From: Reticulitermes lucifugus
Taxonomy: Eukaryota; Arthropoda; Insecta; Blattodea; Rhinotermitidae
Direction of reading: 5' to 3'
DNA length: 64,000 nt
NCBI GenBank assembly: GCA_026260175.1
Contig: JAKCWW010000080.1
Location: 70,989 to 134,988 of the forward strand
Program-made: the position numbers and the translations under genes
Notes under the pieces: generated by a model
Database searches by the model: none
The model's input: only the letters and a program-made list of their open reading frames with translations
Told to the model about the DNA's origin: nothing
In this document: in pieces, positions 23,906-34,404 of the stretch
How the letters are laid out: every line of letters starts with the position of its first letter
Numbering within the stretch: the stretch's first letter is position 1

Positions 23906-24369
23906 GGAAATATCTTTCAAGGGATTGAACTTTATATATACATTTTCATGACAGAGCACAACTCATATATCCCTTCCTGTAGACCTACAAGATATTGTGA
24001 TACTAGACACAGATTGTCCAGTTCAACATTGCTCATGTGTAAATATTATTAATTAAAACTTTAATTATTAGAGAATATTAAAATTTAAAAATGATAAGTT
24101 TTGTTTGAAAATTTTTCACAAAATACTCATTTTTATTCAAAAAGATTTTTTATATTTTATTTGCATTCAAACTCCCATGGGAAGAAGTGAGTCCTAATTA
24201 TAAAATTATCCAATCCCGTAACGTTGGTATACGAAATACAGCGTATTCACTCTAACAGTGTACTTGGTATTCCGTCGTTTCTTATGTTCTTATAGTCGCG
24301 CTTAACTTCACAAGATCAGCTGTAATAATAATAAAGTAACGCAATAAAACAGAAAGTCTTAATTTTGAG

Positions 24370-24370
<1 letters not shown>

Positions 24371-24406
<36 letters not shown>

Positions 24407-24407
24407 T
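24371..24407 (+). repeat. (TTA)n microsatellite
   Basis: About twelve uninterrupted TTA/ATT units. Confidence 0.95.
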
Positions 24408-25251
24408 AGACTCACGATTCAGAAATCATGCTCCAGAAACACGTTTGTCCATTTGCCAGAAGCAAAGTAAAGCACATAAATACATTTTGTAAGAAGCTTA
24501 CTGCATTTCTATGGACGACTGAACTTTTTGAAATGGCTTGGGAATTTCTGTTTTATTTCTGAAAACTGGGACATAATTTTTAAAGGTTTATTTAATTTTG
24601 AAAATTCAGAACATTGCACATCTCACCAAGCAGTAAAGTTGTATGGTTTATGCGGGGGTCACTTACCACATGTTCTAGTGTTGAATAACTTGATAGGGTA
24701 CATCGGTGTGTCACGACTTTTGTTTTGTTAATTACGCGTTCTACGAGATCCTGTCTTCTGTTGGAGTCCTACTGAAGGTTTTACAACCTTCATTTCTGGA
24801 ACAGCGCTTTTGCGTTTTCCATAAATAACATTGTCATGGTGTAAATCATCTTTAGCTGCCAGTATTCCTGAGTATGAACAGAGTGCCAGATCCTTTTACA
24901 TAATGTAACAGACTCCTGGAAATGGATGAAGGATTTTGTCTTTTCTTTTGTTCATCGACATGACTTTAGATTCTGCATCTTCGCTTACATTTTCACTCAT
25001 AAATTCACGAGTAACAGGCCTAGAATCTACTTTTCGTAGAGTAACATTGATGAAAGTAAGTGATTGAGTAAGTCGCACCCTGGTTGTCACGGCAACCAGT
25101 GTTACCGTATTGTGTATTTCCTGTCAGATATGCTTCTCTTACACCCTGGTTGTCATGACAATTGCTTCCTATTGTAGTCTGGAGGTAAGCGCTTTCGGCG
25201 AGGAAAAGCTTTTAGACGTCCTATATGACTAAAACAGAACGCCTGTCATTC

Positions 25252-25267
25252 TGTGTGTGTGTGTGTG
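25252..25267 (+). repeat. (TG)8 dinucleotide repeat
   Basis: Eight TG units in ordinary AT-rich sequence. Confidence 0.9.
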
Positions 25268-27744
25268 AGCTAGTATTGGCAACTAAATATTTTGTTGAAT
25301 TATTCTGGAAGTCGCTACAGGAGATCTTGGAAAGAGTTGGCCAGAAAGCGTGTGTTTGTTTTCAAAACTAATATTTATTTAACTATATATAAAATTTCGA
25401 TTCCTACCTCACAGATAATCCTACAAATTGCAGAATTGTCTCGATAAAAATAATTATATTTAATGTTGCAGTAGATAATAAGTGTAAACCAATGGACGTT
25501 AAATATTTAAATGTGTAAAGCTATTTTATATAATAGATTAATTACGTTACTTTATAACGCTGTATTATATATAAATTATATTATATCATATATTATTTGC
25601 TCGTACAATTTTGATTTGGGATTTCATAGTGAATGAACGCAGTAAACAAGTGACTTACGTACAAAAGATATTTCAAAATATTTTGTTTATTTTATATTTT
25701 ATCTGTGAACAACTTTGTCGATATATGAGTGGAGATAATAATGTATGTGAGACTGACAGCCATGATCTGCTGATTTCACACAAGAATAATTTTAATTTGA
25801 GTGGCTGGAAAGAAGATGCTCCATGAAACTCTAAGTTGTTGTTATACACTTTTCGAGTACCGAATCTTACAGTGTCTTTGTGCATCTGTGATTTTTATGA
25901 GCTGTGTATCAACCTGTCGTATTCGTAACTAATGCTTGGAACACTCTGAACTCACGTAGGACGCACATGTCAATGTACTCGGCAGTACCTCACAGACATA
26001 TAAATACCTATAGTTTTCCAAAATAAACAATCAATATTCATGCAGCTTATAATTCGTTTATACACAAAATAATTTCTTTCATAGTGAAACAATAGAGGGA
26101 TACAAATTATATACATCACAGTTTCCTTGTACATATCGTAAAAAAAGGATCTTGTTGAATCGTGTTTTCCATAGCACACCAAATATCTTGAGAATATGGT
26201 AAGGACTTCATAATATAACGCACAGCTTCTTCTTCGTAGAGATTGCTGTTTGGTTTCTCAGTCACGTACTGTAAGTCCCTGATCATTATCCATGTCCTTG
26301 TTACATAAAACTGCTATATTCTGACACTCTATAACGTAAATACTAATATATGTTACATAAAATCTTTATGTCGTTCATTATTTTGGAAACTGTGACCTCT
26401 GACTTGGGTTCTGAAATACTGGTATTTGTGTGGAGGATAGTAACCATTACGGTGTACGTTAAATTTTACGGGAAAAGTGCAACCAAAATTAATTGGGCTT
26501 GATGTAAAAAATTCCTCTCATCAGAAATTCAAGCCATTTGCAGATTTATTCTTTTACATTCATAATACGACACTAAAAGTTGTTAAGTTCATCCAGAAAT
26601 ATTTATTCATAAACTGCGAAGCAAATAAATGGAGACTAATGGAGCCCAACAAAAACACAAATTACCGCAATGCTTTAACAAATAAAATATGGCATGAAAA
26701 TTGTCAGCAATAGCTGTAATAAATAAACTTATATAAAGTTATAATTATAACAGCCTCTTGGAAGAAAGCAGTTTATTTTCTGGGATTGAGTAATTGGATC
26801 TCGCCAGGAGCCTTTATCATCACATTTTATCCTTTCATGTTTCAAAAAACCACAGTATCTCAAAAAAGTAAAGAAAACATCAGCTTTCAAAGACAGATTT
26901 TGCAATATGCTCTTTTGATCAGGATCTGTGAAACCATATAATCTGGGGGATTATTTCCCTGAGGGTAAGGCGGCCAGGAAATGAATTTGAGAACTCAGGT
27001 TTATCTATTGCCGAGGTTAAGAATGGGTGGCGCTATACTTTTTACTCTGTAGATGTCTTCATGGCATAGATAATAACAATTATTTGTCTTTGAAAACATA
27101 AGGCGACAAAACTCTTCAGTATTTAGTGCCTCCTCTCACGTACGTCCACTTTGAAAACTTTCACCCCAGTGTAGTTAAACTCTAAAAGCAAAATTTTATA
27201 TTTTACCCCCTCCACAACCGCTGTCTGTAGGCCACTGTATTTCTCAGCATCCTGTTTATTCGTTACGTAGTCTATTAGGAACAGACCTATAATTCTATTG
27301 TTCCATGTTATAACAAATTTCGCTTGGTTGAAAATGTGATTGACACATTAGGCTGTGTTTTGCTTGCGTGACTGCATCTCCCTATACAATACATTTCCAC
27401 AGGAACGGAACACAATGTTTGTAAGACAGAAGAAGTGCAAACACCCGGAAAACTCGATTTCTTGCAGCAAACATGAAGATGCCTATCAGTTACCACAAGC
27501 TGAACTTTGTTTCTTGTATTTCTTCCAAACTCGTGTTCCAGCAGCTACAGAGTTTAAATAAATATGGTATCGTTCTGCATACAGACACTTGCATTGTTAA
27601 CGCCAGCTTGTCTTATGATGCATGTTTGCAACAGTATTAATATTAGCAGAAAGTAGAATGCAGTTGTATTAGAATGAAGAAAGTTCCGTACTATTTAGCT
27701 GACTTGAAAAAATGGAAGATGGTATGAACGGTAATTTCAGAATG

Positions 27745-27905
27745 TTACAGAAAGTTGGGAAATGCGTACTGTACTGGATTCATCTGTCTAGTGATAAAAT
27801 CAAGTGGCGGGTTCTTATGATCGCAGTAATGAATGTTTGAATTCCATACAAAGCGGGAATTTGTACCAACTGAGAGAATGGAAGGTTGTCGAGAAGTATT
27901 TTGCA
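27745..27905 (+). mobile_element. LINE 3'-terminal fragment
   Basis: The frame reads WIHLSSDKIKWRVLM near 27777-27820, then VMNV and a stop, followed by a diverged 3' UTR (CCATACAAAGCGGG, then GTCGAGAAGTATT). It matches the DWIHLAQDRxxWRALV...VMNLRVP end of the family. Another tail of the same family lies 550 bp downstream at 28455, with the 28151-28404 foldback between them. Confidence 0.65.
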
Positions 27906-28150
27906 CTACTTAATATTAATAATTCATTTCTTTGTTATTTAGGCGCTGCCACAGCAGCCACACGGCCAATTACAGGAAAAGTAAAAGAAAATAAGGAAAA
28001 CACATTAAGTGACTAACCACAAAGATAACACATAAAAAATAATGAACACGAAGCAAATAGCAATAAGAAAACAACAAAGTTCTGTTACACATAATTAGCC
28101 TAATTGATAAACTTTGTATTATTCATACCGTATATTTTTAGCCTATCATA

Positions 28151-28404
28151 CCAATGCACACTTATTGTTCTTTATCATAAAATACAATTTACCATAAAAT
28201 TAATCCGACATCTTTCGAATCCCTATTTTAGGATCATCATTTTAACCTTTGTGATTTTAAAATGTACGGTTAATGTTGATTTGTAATTTGTGTAACTCAC
28301 AATCCAAGTCCCTGATGATGATCCCAAAATAGGGATTCGAAATATGCCGGACTAATTTTATTGTAAATTGTGTTGTATAATAAAGAATAATAAGTGTACA
28401 TTGG
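28151..28404. repeat. Long inverted repeat (foldback) with hammerhead-like arms
   Basis: The left arm (28151-28240) and right arm (28315-28404) are about 90-bp reverse complements at roughly 85-90 percent identity, with a 74-bp centre. Both arms read, in arm-outward direction, GATCC(C/T)AAAATAGGGATTC then GAAA. The right arm carries an intact CTGATGA (28312-28318) and GAAA (28339-28342). The left arm keeps GAAAGATGTC but has a degraded CTGATGA. Extra matches (TAGCCTATCATA versus its complement) suggest the arms reach slightly further out. Confidence 0.8.
28312..28348 (+). ncRNA. Hammerhead-ribozyme-like core in right arm of foldback
   Basis: CTGATGA, then a stem-II hairpin GATCCC-AAAATA-GGGATT, then C, then GAAA. 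From memory, the helix II and its loop resemble those of the schistosome SINE hammerhead (CTGATGAGTCCCAAATAGGAC). The cleavage-site position reads GCC instead of GTC here, while the opposite arm has GTC. Calling it a hammerhead relative is inference. Confidence 0.45.
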
Positions 28405-28454
28405 TTGGTTAAATAGATGTATGATAGCCTAATTGACTTAACAAATCCTTGAGC

Positions 28455-28650
28455 AAAACAGAATAGGGACAGGTGGCGGGCTCTTGTGAGTGCGGTAATG
28501 AACCTTCGGGTTCCACAAAACNNNNNNNNNNNNNNNNNNNNNNNNNNNNNNNNNNNNNNNNNNNNNNNNNNATTTCTTGACTAGCTGACGACCTGCTAGC
28601 TTCTCAAGAAGGACTCTGCTCCGTGGAGTTAGTTGGTTATGGAGTTAGAT
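28455..28650 (+). mobile_element. LINE 3'-terminal fragment interrupted by an assembly gap
   Basis: The left part reads QNRDRWRALVSAVMNLRVPQ (28465-28519) up to the gap. The right part resumes with the 3' UTR ATTTCTTGACTAGCTGACG, CTTCTCAAGAAGGACTCTG, CCGTGGAGTTAGTTGG. This is the least diverged copy of the tail in the window. Confidence 0.8.
28522..28571. other. Assembly gap (50 N)
   Basis: A run of exactly 50 undefined bases inside a LINE tail. Round length suggests a placeholder and not a measured distance. Confidence 0.99.
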
Positions 28651-28706
28651 TCAGCAAAACAGACTTGTCATTGAATATATCAATAGCCGTCGAAGCGCAT
28701 CTAGCG

Positions 28707-28751
28707 TAATAATAATAATAATACTAATGATAATAATAATAATAATAATAC
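28707..28751 (+). repeat. (AAT)n microsatellite, interrupted
   Basis: About fifteen AAT units with two interruptions, about 60 bp after the LINE tail. Confidence 0.9.
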
Positions 28752-29463
28752 TCTGAATTTAATCTCATTTTGCATCTTGCAGAGTTTATTCCTATATTAC
28801 TAGTTTCTACGAAACACAGAGTGTACCATGTCGCTTTGATGGCCAGATTCTTGTGTGTACTAAATCTCTTTTCATACTTGGAGTCTTTCCCGCCGTCAGA
28901 CTATTCTGCAGGTAACTTTGAACCGATGCCTGGGTATCCTCCCCACATATATTTCCAACTACCTAAAGTGAAGTAGTGTCTAGTGGCTATCTGAGAGTAG
29001 CCCAGCCGGTGAAGGATTTCCCCGACTTTTGTGGAAGTCGAAAGCTGACACTCCATTTCTTTAAGAGCCATTTTAATAATAACACTCACTTAAGATTATG
29101 TCTTGCACCTTTTATATTTACTTAAGTTTTACTCGATTAAAATTTTTATTAATTTCTTAATTCCCCTATGCCTATTTCACGTTACATTTGCTGTATCATC
29201 TTCCTTCATTTGATAAATCCGACAGTGTGGAGAAGATGAAAAATTATGAAGTTCAAATTTTGTCCTTAATCATACATCTCCTCCCACTCAAGTCCAAATA
29301 TACTTCTTAGCACCTCATTCTTTTAAAATAATATATATAGATACGTGTATATATGTATATACTTCCTTAGAATGAGTGCCCAAGTTTCACTTACACATAA
29401 AGAAAGCCCAAAGTAATAGAGCCATGTACATTCATCCTTAGATATGTCCAAAATTATTAACGG

Positions 29464-29489
29464 TATTATTATTATTATTATTATTATTT
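29464..29489 (+). repeat. (ATT)n microsatellite
   Basis: About nine uninterrupted ATT units. Confidence 0.9.
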
Positions 29490-29684
29490 GCAATCATTTT
29501 TTCTTTTGAGTACTTTTTAAGTAATTCACTTTTATGTGTCATGATTTTTCCTTTTATTATTTCTGTCTTTATATAGGGTAAGACTGTTTTTGTAATTGGC
29601 CTTGAGGCTGTTGACACGGCATGTAAATTATTATTATTATTGATATAGTTATTATTTCTGACGCTAGTATTGTGACTACGAATC

Positions 29685-29720
<36 letters not shown>

Positions 29721-29721
29721 T
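29685..29721 (+). repeat. (ACT)n microsatellite
   Basis: Twelve or so CTA/ACT units, followed by degenerate ATT/GCT triplets to about 29757. Confidence 0.9.
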
Positions 29722-30898
29722 TGTTAGTATTGCTACTATTGCTATTGCTGCTGCTGATTCTGTAAGGAGCTGTCAGTTACTGCAAAATATGACGATGAAT
29801 TTCTTTAAGTTCCTCATTCCTGTAAACTCCCAAGACACCGACCGGCTGTAAGAACCACCACCCATTATGTCTTCTTTCTGTTAAATGTCCTTTATTTTTC
29901 TTTAGCATCAGCCATTCAGCCACTATCTCTTAACACCTTGCAGATGCATGGCCGCTGTTAGCAGTCAAATAAATATGCCAAGTCAGCATTACTATCAAGG
30001 ACAAAAAAGAAAGAATCCTCGGTTGCATCGTTGATTGTATTGTTACCCTATTGAGGGAGCCGACATCGCTGAACAAGCCTCTTTTGATTTCTTCATTTCG
30101 TAGCTTAGTGCAATGATCTTGAACGAGAAACGAAGGAAGAAAAAAATCTTCTTATAATATTATCATCGAGGTTCAAACCCTCTTGACGCCGATACGGACT
30201 TCTTAACCTGTGTAATCGGGGGTTATACGCCTGTTCGTATGAGACAGAACAAGGAGAATGGACCTAGTCGATAAAAGGAACCGCGCACCTTACATGCCGC
30301 CTTAACAATACTCAGCACAATTAAACAATATGGAGACGTCACACGCGAACTCAAGACAGTAACAGTCTTCAACCCATTGTTATTTTAAACATTCAAATGG
30401 TTGGGAATGGCTTCTCAGTCTTCTCTTTCTTTTTCATCCTACATAAAGGCATCTTTAAATTTCTTACCAAGTGTGAGAGGAAATGTTAAACCTGAAAGAG
30501 TGAAGAGCTGCAAGTCTGTACTTGTTCTTCAGTTAAGTGTTTTGATTACAAGAACACGTTCAGGATAATTTCTGGAAAGCAAAGTAATTAATACGACAAC
30601 AGGGAATAAGATTTTTAGTATTCTTGTTCAAAGTGGTGTAAATGATGTCTGAGGCTAACAAGATTGAATGCATCGTGAAATTATGCTACTTTTGCAGCAA
30701 TTAATTTTACCCTTTAGAAAAGTCCACTGTTTCTGGAGGTACTGACAAATGTAAGAATTGGTCAAACTTGTCAGAATTAGCTTATATTTTTAAAAATTAT
30801 TAACCATACTGGAGCAAAGTAAATTTTTAAATGCTTTTCCACCATTCTTTCCATATTTGGGCCTGAACTAAAGTCCGATAACCTCTCACATGCCATGC

Positions 30899-31003
30899 AA
30901 ACTCACACAAGTTTACACGTGCCCCCACACACAAACACAAGCTTACACATAGCACACACAATCTTGCACATGGCACGCACACGCACACACACACACACAC
31001 ACA
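30899..31003 (+). repeat. Short minisatellite passing into (CA)n
   Basis: Three imperfect units of about 23-30 bp built on ACACAAGYTTACACRTGSC are followed by a CA run (30983-31003). On the minus strand it encodes a Cys/Val-rich repeat, which accounts for the 68-codon frame there. Confidence 0.7.
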
Positions 31004-31564
31004 GGTACATATAACTAAAGAGGGTGGGTAGTAACAGAACTGAATTGATAAGTTTTAGCAAAGGGGCTCTGGATTTTACACATGTAAACAGAACTTCACG
31101 GCATCCCAAAATGGCTGTTCTTCATTATAATAGCATTGCGTGTAAAACTGTCAACGGTGTTTCATAAATTTCGCAACAATTAACGTGTAACATGTTTTTG
31201 TGTTACACTTTGTAGAAACAAAACATGCGTATTTGCATTATTAAGCCTTAACCTGAAGGCCATAGGTTTTATAGACCAGTCACTGTACCGACTTAGCCAT
31301 CTCGACTCACGTAATATGGACATGAATACTTTTATTATTTACTTTAGAGAATTTTAAGCTATCTCGTAATCGTAAATCTTAAAAAATTTATAACTCAAGA
31401 TGTGTTATATTTTACTCAAAATTAAACAGCCAAAAAAGCCCTTAAAAGTTTTTGAAGTTCAAGTTACATATAAACTACTAGCAACATAATATTTTAATGT
31501 CTGAAAAATGTTGGGTTATACATAAACAAAACGCATTTAATTCTTTCGTATACAAGTATCATGG

Positions 31565-31922
31565 CTGTGCTTCCTAATCAAGGTTCCGCAAACACGGTCA
31601 GCCGTTTCGCGAAAAATCACAGAATAAGTATATGAATATTTTGAAATACCGCGAAAAATCCCAAATATCCCTCGAGAAAGAGGAAAAATATTATGCTTAA
31701 ATTTTGTTCTTTAATTAAGCTGTCATATATATAAATATATATATATAATATATATAGCAAAACTTTGCAAATAACATTTCTTGTCCATAATTTAACAATA
31801 ATTTAATTGCCCTCTTCGCCATCAACTTTCTCCGGCCTGTAAACGTTTTAATTGGTAGGGATTCCACGGAATAAAGAATTATTTTATGGGTTTCTCCATG
31901 GAAGAAAGGTTGGGAAACACTG
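31565..31922 (+). mobile_element. Non-autonomous hAT-like element, copy 1
   Basis: Left end CTGTGCTTCCTAATCAAGG and right end GGTTGGGAAACACTG are imperfect terminal inverted repeats of the CAGTGTTTCCCAA type used by hAT elements. Flanking octamers TATCATGG and CCTTATGG match at five of eight positions, consistent with a decayed 8-bp target duplication. The interior aligns with 32084-32357 but contains an extra AT-rich stretch with (AT)n at 31724-31757. It encodes no transposase. Confidence 0.7.
31724..31757 (+). repeat. (AT)n tract inside hAT-like copy 1
   Basis: Nearly pure alternating AT, self-complementary and likely cruciform-prone. Absent from copy 2. Confidence 0.85.
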
Positions 31923-32083
31923 CCTTATGGACTCGAAGGCTTTGAAGTGGCGTCAATAAGACAGAACTATCCGTGGGCTCTCCATAGCAGAATGTTTAAA
32001 AAGTTTCTGTCGCTGTATAATCTCCTATCCTTATCCCGTTCCTTATTTCTCTCTGCATAAGTGTAGCGGTCGAAATGCTACAC

Positions 32084-32357
32084 CAGTGTTTCCGAATCAG
32101 GGTTCCGCAGAACATTGTTAGGGGTTCCGCGAGAAATCGTGGAATAAATAAATAAATAAATAAAGACCGGTGAATATCGCAAAAAATTTCAAGAATCCCT
32201 CGAAATATTGTCCGGCAATTGGCAGTACTGGAGTAACCTCCGTGAGCTACCAGCTTCTTTGTTTTCTGGCCTGTACACGTTTTCTTAGGTACGGGTCCTT
32301 CGGGATATGAAAAATTATTTCAGGTTTTCCTCCATGAGAAAATTCTGGGATACGCTG
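32084..32357 (+). mobile_element. Non-autonomous hAT-like element, copy 2
   Basis: Starts CAGTGTTTCCGAATCAGGG and ends CTGGGATACGCTG. Flanked by TGCTACAC (32076-32083) and TGCTAGAC (32358-32365), seven of eight identical, a good 8-bp target-site duplication as expected for hAT transposition. Shares GGTTCCGC, TTCCGCGAGAAATC, a TCCCTCGA motif and GGCCTGTACACGTTTT with copy 1 in the same orientation. Contains an AAAT microsatellite at 32143-32164. Not coding. Confidence 0.8.
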
Positions 32358-32366
32358 TGCTAGACG

Positions 32367-32492
32367 CATGTATGTATGTATGTATGTATGTATGTATGTA
32401 TGTATATATGTATGTATGTGTATATATGTATGTATGGGTATGTATGTATGTGTATATGTATGTGTGTATGTATGTATGTATGTATGTATGTA
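32367..32492 (+). repeat. (GTAT)n microsatellite
   Basis: About 126 bp of TATG/GTAT units with a few GTGT and GGTA variants, the longest tandem repeat here. Both strands are open across it (a 92-codon plus frame rich in MYVC and a 95-codon minus frame rich in YIHT); these are repeat artefacts. Confidence 0.98.
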
Positions 32493-33183
32493 GGCTACGT
32501 ATGACTATAAATATGCATACCAAACTCTGTATACACGTACGTACACAGGCATTTCCCAGAACACACGACTTCACATCCCAAAAGACAGAAATGTTCCCAA
32601 TTACCATCGTGCGAACGTCAAATGTAAAAACCTGAATTTCTGCTCCTCTAAAACTTGTTGCCCTATTTACTCTTTATTTTTCCACGTCAGATGGTGACGA
32701 TGGTGAGAAATTATGCATGAACGCCACCATATTTTAAATGTGTGTTATCTTAATGTACATGAAAATTATAACATTCACTGCCTATGTATCATTACAGGGT
32801 AAAGACAGACTATCTCAACATTGTTATGATTACGTCTTTTACTAACACGTGGTCATGAAGGGAAAACATTCTCTGGATTCATATAGTTGACATAACAAAA
32901 ATATTCAGCGCCTGAAAAGAAAGGAACCTAAATAACAAACAAAAAAAAATTGCCATTTAGTGCACATGACAATGGAAAAAACAGGGACTCGTAACAATTA
33001 TATAGGGACAGTCTGTCAACAATGCTTAGTTCCAACAGTACATGGCATCCAATGTAGCGGACAGAGCCAGAATAAGAACATGCCGACAGCTGCTTTGCGC
33101 TACAGGTGGGTAGATAATAATCCTTAGCGAAGGCGGAGCTTGTCTCAAGAGCAAGGCATCATGGGTGCAAGGTAATGGCGTTT

Positions 33184-33196
33184 TCTGATTGGCTAA
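33184..33196 (-). promoter_or_regulatory. CCAAT-box-like site
   Basis: The minus strand reads TTAGCCAATCAGA, an exact fit to the NF-Y pattern RRCCAATSR, inside a locally GC-richer patch. No TATA box, initiator or coding start could be tied to it, so a promoter role is only a possibility. Confidence 0.25.
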
Positions 33197-34386
33197 CCGG
33201 TTATAGAAAATCCTGTAGTCAACCTTCATCCGTTCCCATGATCTTTTTATTTCAATTGCACTTCGATTATTTTTTATTTATGTATATAATTTGTTTCATA
33301 TATTTCCATGCGGCGTGTTGTGCTGAGGGACAATTCGCAGAGAGCTGTCGTTCGAAACAATCCTTCAAAGATTTAGCGTTTTTCTACACATATACACATT
33401 CTGTAACAACTGGGGAAATAAACACTTTATCCTTTTTGTAAGGAACGTTCAGAAAGAAGTTAATGTCCATAGTTACTAGCTGTGTAGCCCACTACTGTTC
33501 AAGTGGCTTCATAAAGATTGGTTGCGCTTTAATGATAGTCATTTGTAACAGTCCTGGGGCTATATATGTAATTGGGTTGGTAGGACGCACGAGAGCCTGA
33601 TAGACGGTGATTGTTGGTTTTCAAAACAAAATACAAGAAAGGTAAGCTTGGAAGGAAATTAAATGAACTTTATATGTAATATATTTCTTTCTGTTTCGTA
33701 TGAGGTAGAGCCACTCATTTGATTCAGTATAGAACTCTCTGCCCGCGTCTTGTCCGCAGGCTACATAAAAGTGTTAAGAATTCCCTTCCGTTAAAGTAAA
33801 ATGTTTTCACCATTCCACATTTTCTGAACAGGCTTAAACTGGTGAAGCTTCAGAGTAAATAAGAATGAGTTCTGAGCAGAATTAAAGACTACATTCCTAC
33901 GTATAAATTTGTAGTCAGACAGATAAAATATCAGATATGCTGCTGTTATTGCTCTTGAATCTTATTTCTTCAAGTAACTTGTTAATTAATTATAGATTTG
34001 GGTGTCCTAAAAATTGCCAGAAAAAAACTCAAAGTTTCCTACCGTCGCAATGTTTTAAATTATTCACATACAACAATATTTCATATACATAATATTTAAT
34101 TGCGTTTATGCTATAACTCCATTCCGTCCGAAATTCACAGGCCTATATCTAAAGTTTCATCATTTGTCGGCAACAAAGAGAAAGCTGAAAAAATAACCTT
34201 TAAAAGACGACCTCATCAAAAGTTACATATTTTCCGATTCTCTGCCGAATAATACTTACGACACCAAATTAAGTTCGCATTTCTTATTTAGGGAATTAAA
34301 ATGCACGAAGTTGGGGCGACGTTTATTGTCGTAAATTTCAAACTAATTTTTTGTAAAAATCGGTTATATGGTTAAAAAGTTGAAAT

Positions 34387-34404
34387 AACACACACACACA
34401 CACA
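34387..34404 (+). repeat. (CA)n dinucleotide repeat
   Basis: Nine CA units. Confidence 0.9.

Larger units (their letters stand above)
22241..27744. other. AT-rich DNA with minor motifs
   Basis: Holds the hammerhead-like motif at 23871-23905, a TTA microsatellite at 24371, a short hairpin (GAAGGTTTTACAACCTTC, about 24773-24790), a pair of X-box-like palindromes near 25080 and 25147, and a GT run at 25252. A short match to dispersed family F sits at 25391-25420. No gene recognised; frames of 60-78 codons lack motifs. Confidence 0.5.
28752..31556. other. AT-rich DNA with microsatellites
   Basis: Contains TTA, ACT and CA tracts listed separately. A B-box-like GGTTCAAACCC at 30170-30180 with an A-box-like TAGCTTAGTG at 30101 is noted but unconvincing. 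No gene recognised. Confidence 0.5.

Noticed and set aside
24773-24790. GAAGGTTTTACAACCTTC hairpin as a terminator
   Set aside because: Seven-bp stems of this kind are expected by chance at this length, and bacterial-type terminators do not apply to this genome.
30101-30185. Possible tRNA or SINE: TAGCTTAGTG followed by GGTTCAAACCC
   Set aside because: Spacing is tolerable, but no acceptor stem or anticodon arm can be drawn and no sister copy is present; the opposite strand gives an equally weak fit.
32320-32635. Two overlapping frames of 92 and 95 codons on opposite strands
   Set aside because: Both are translations of the GTAT microsatellite.
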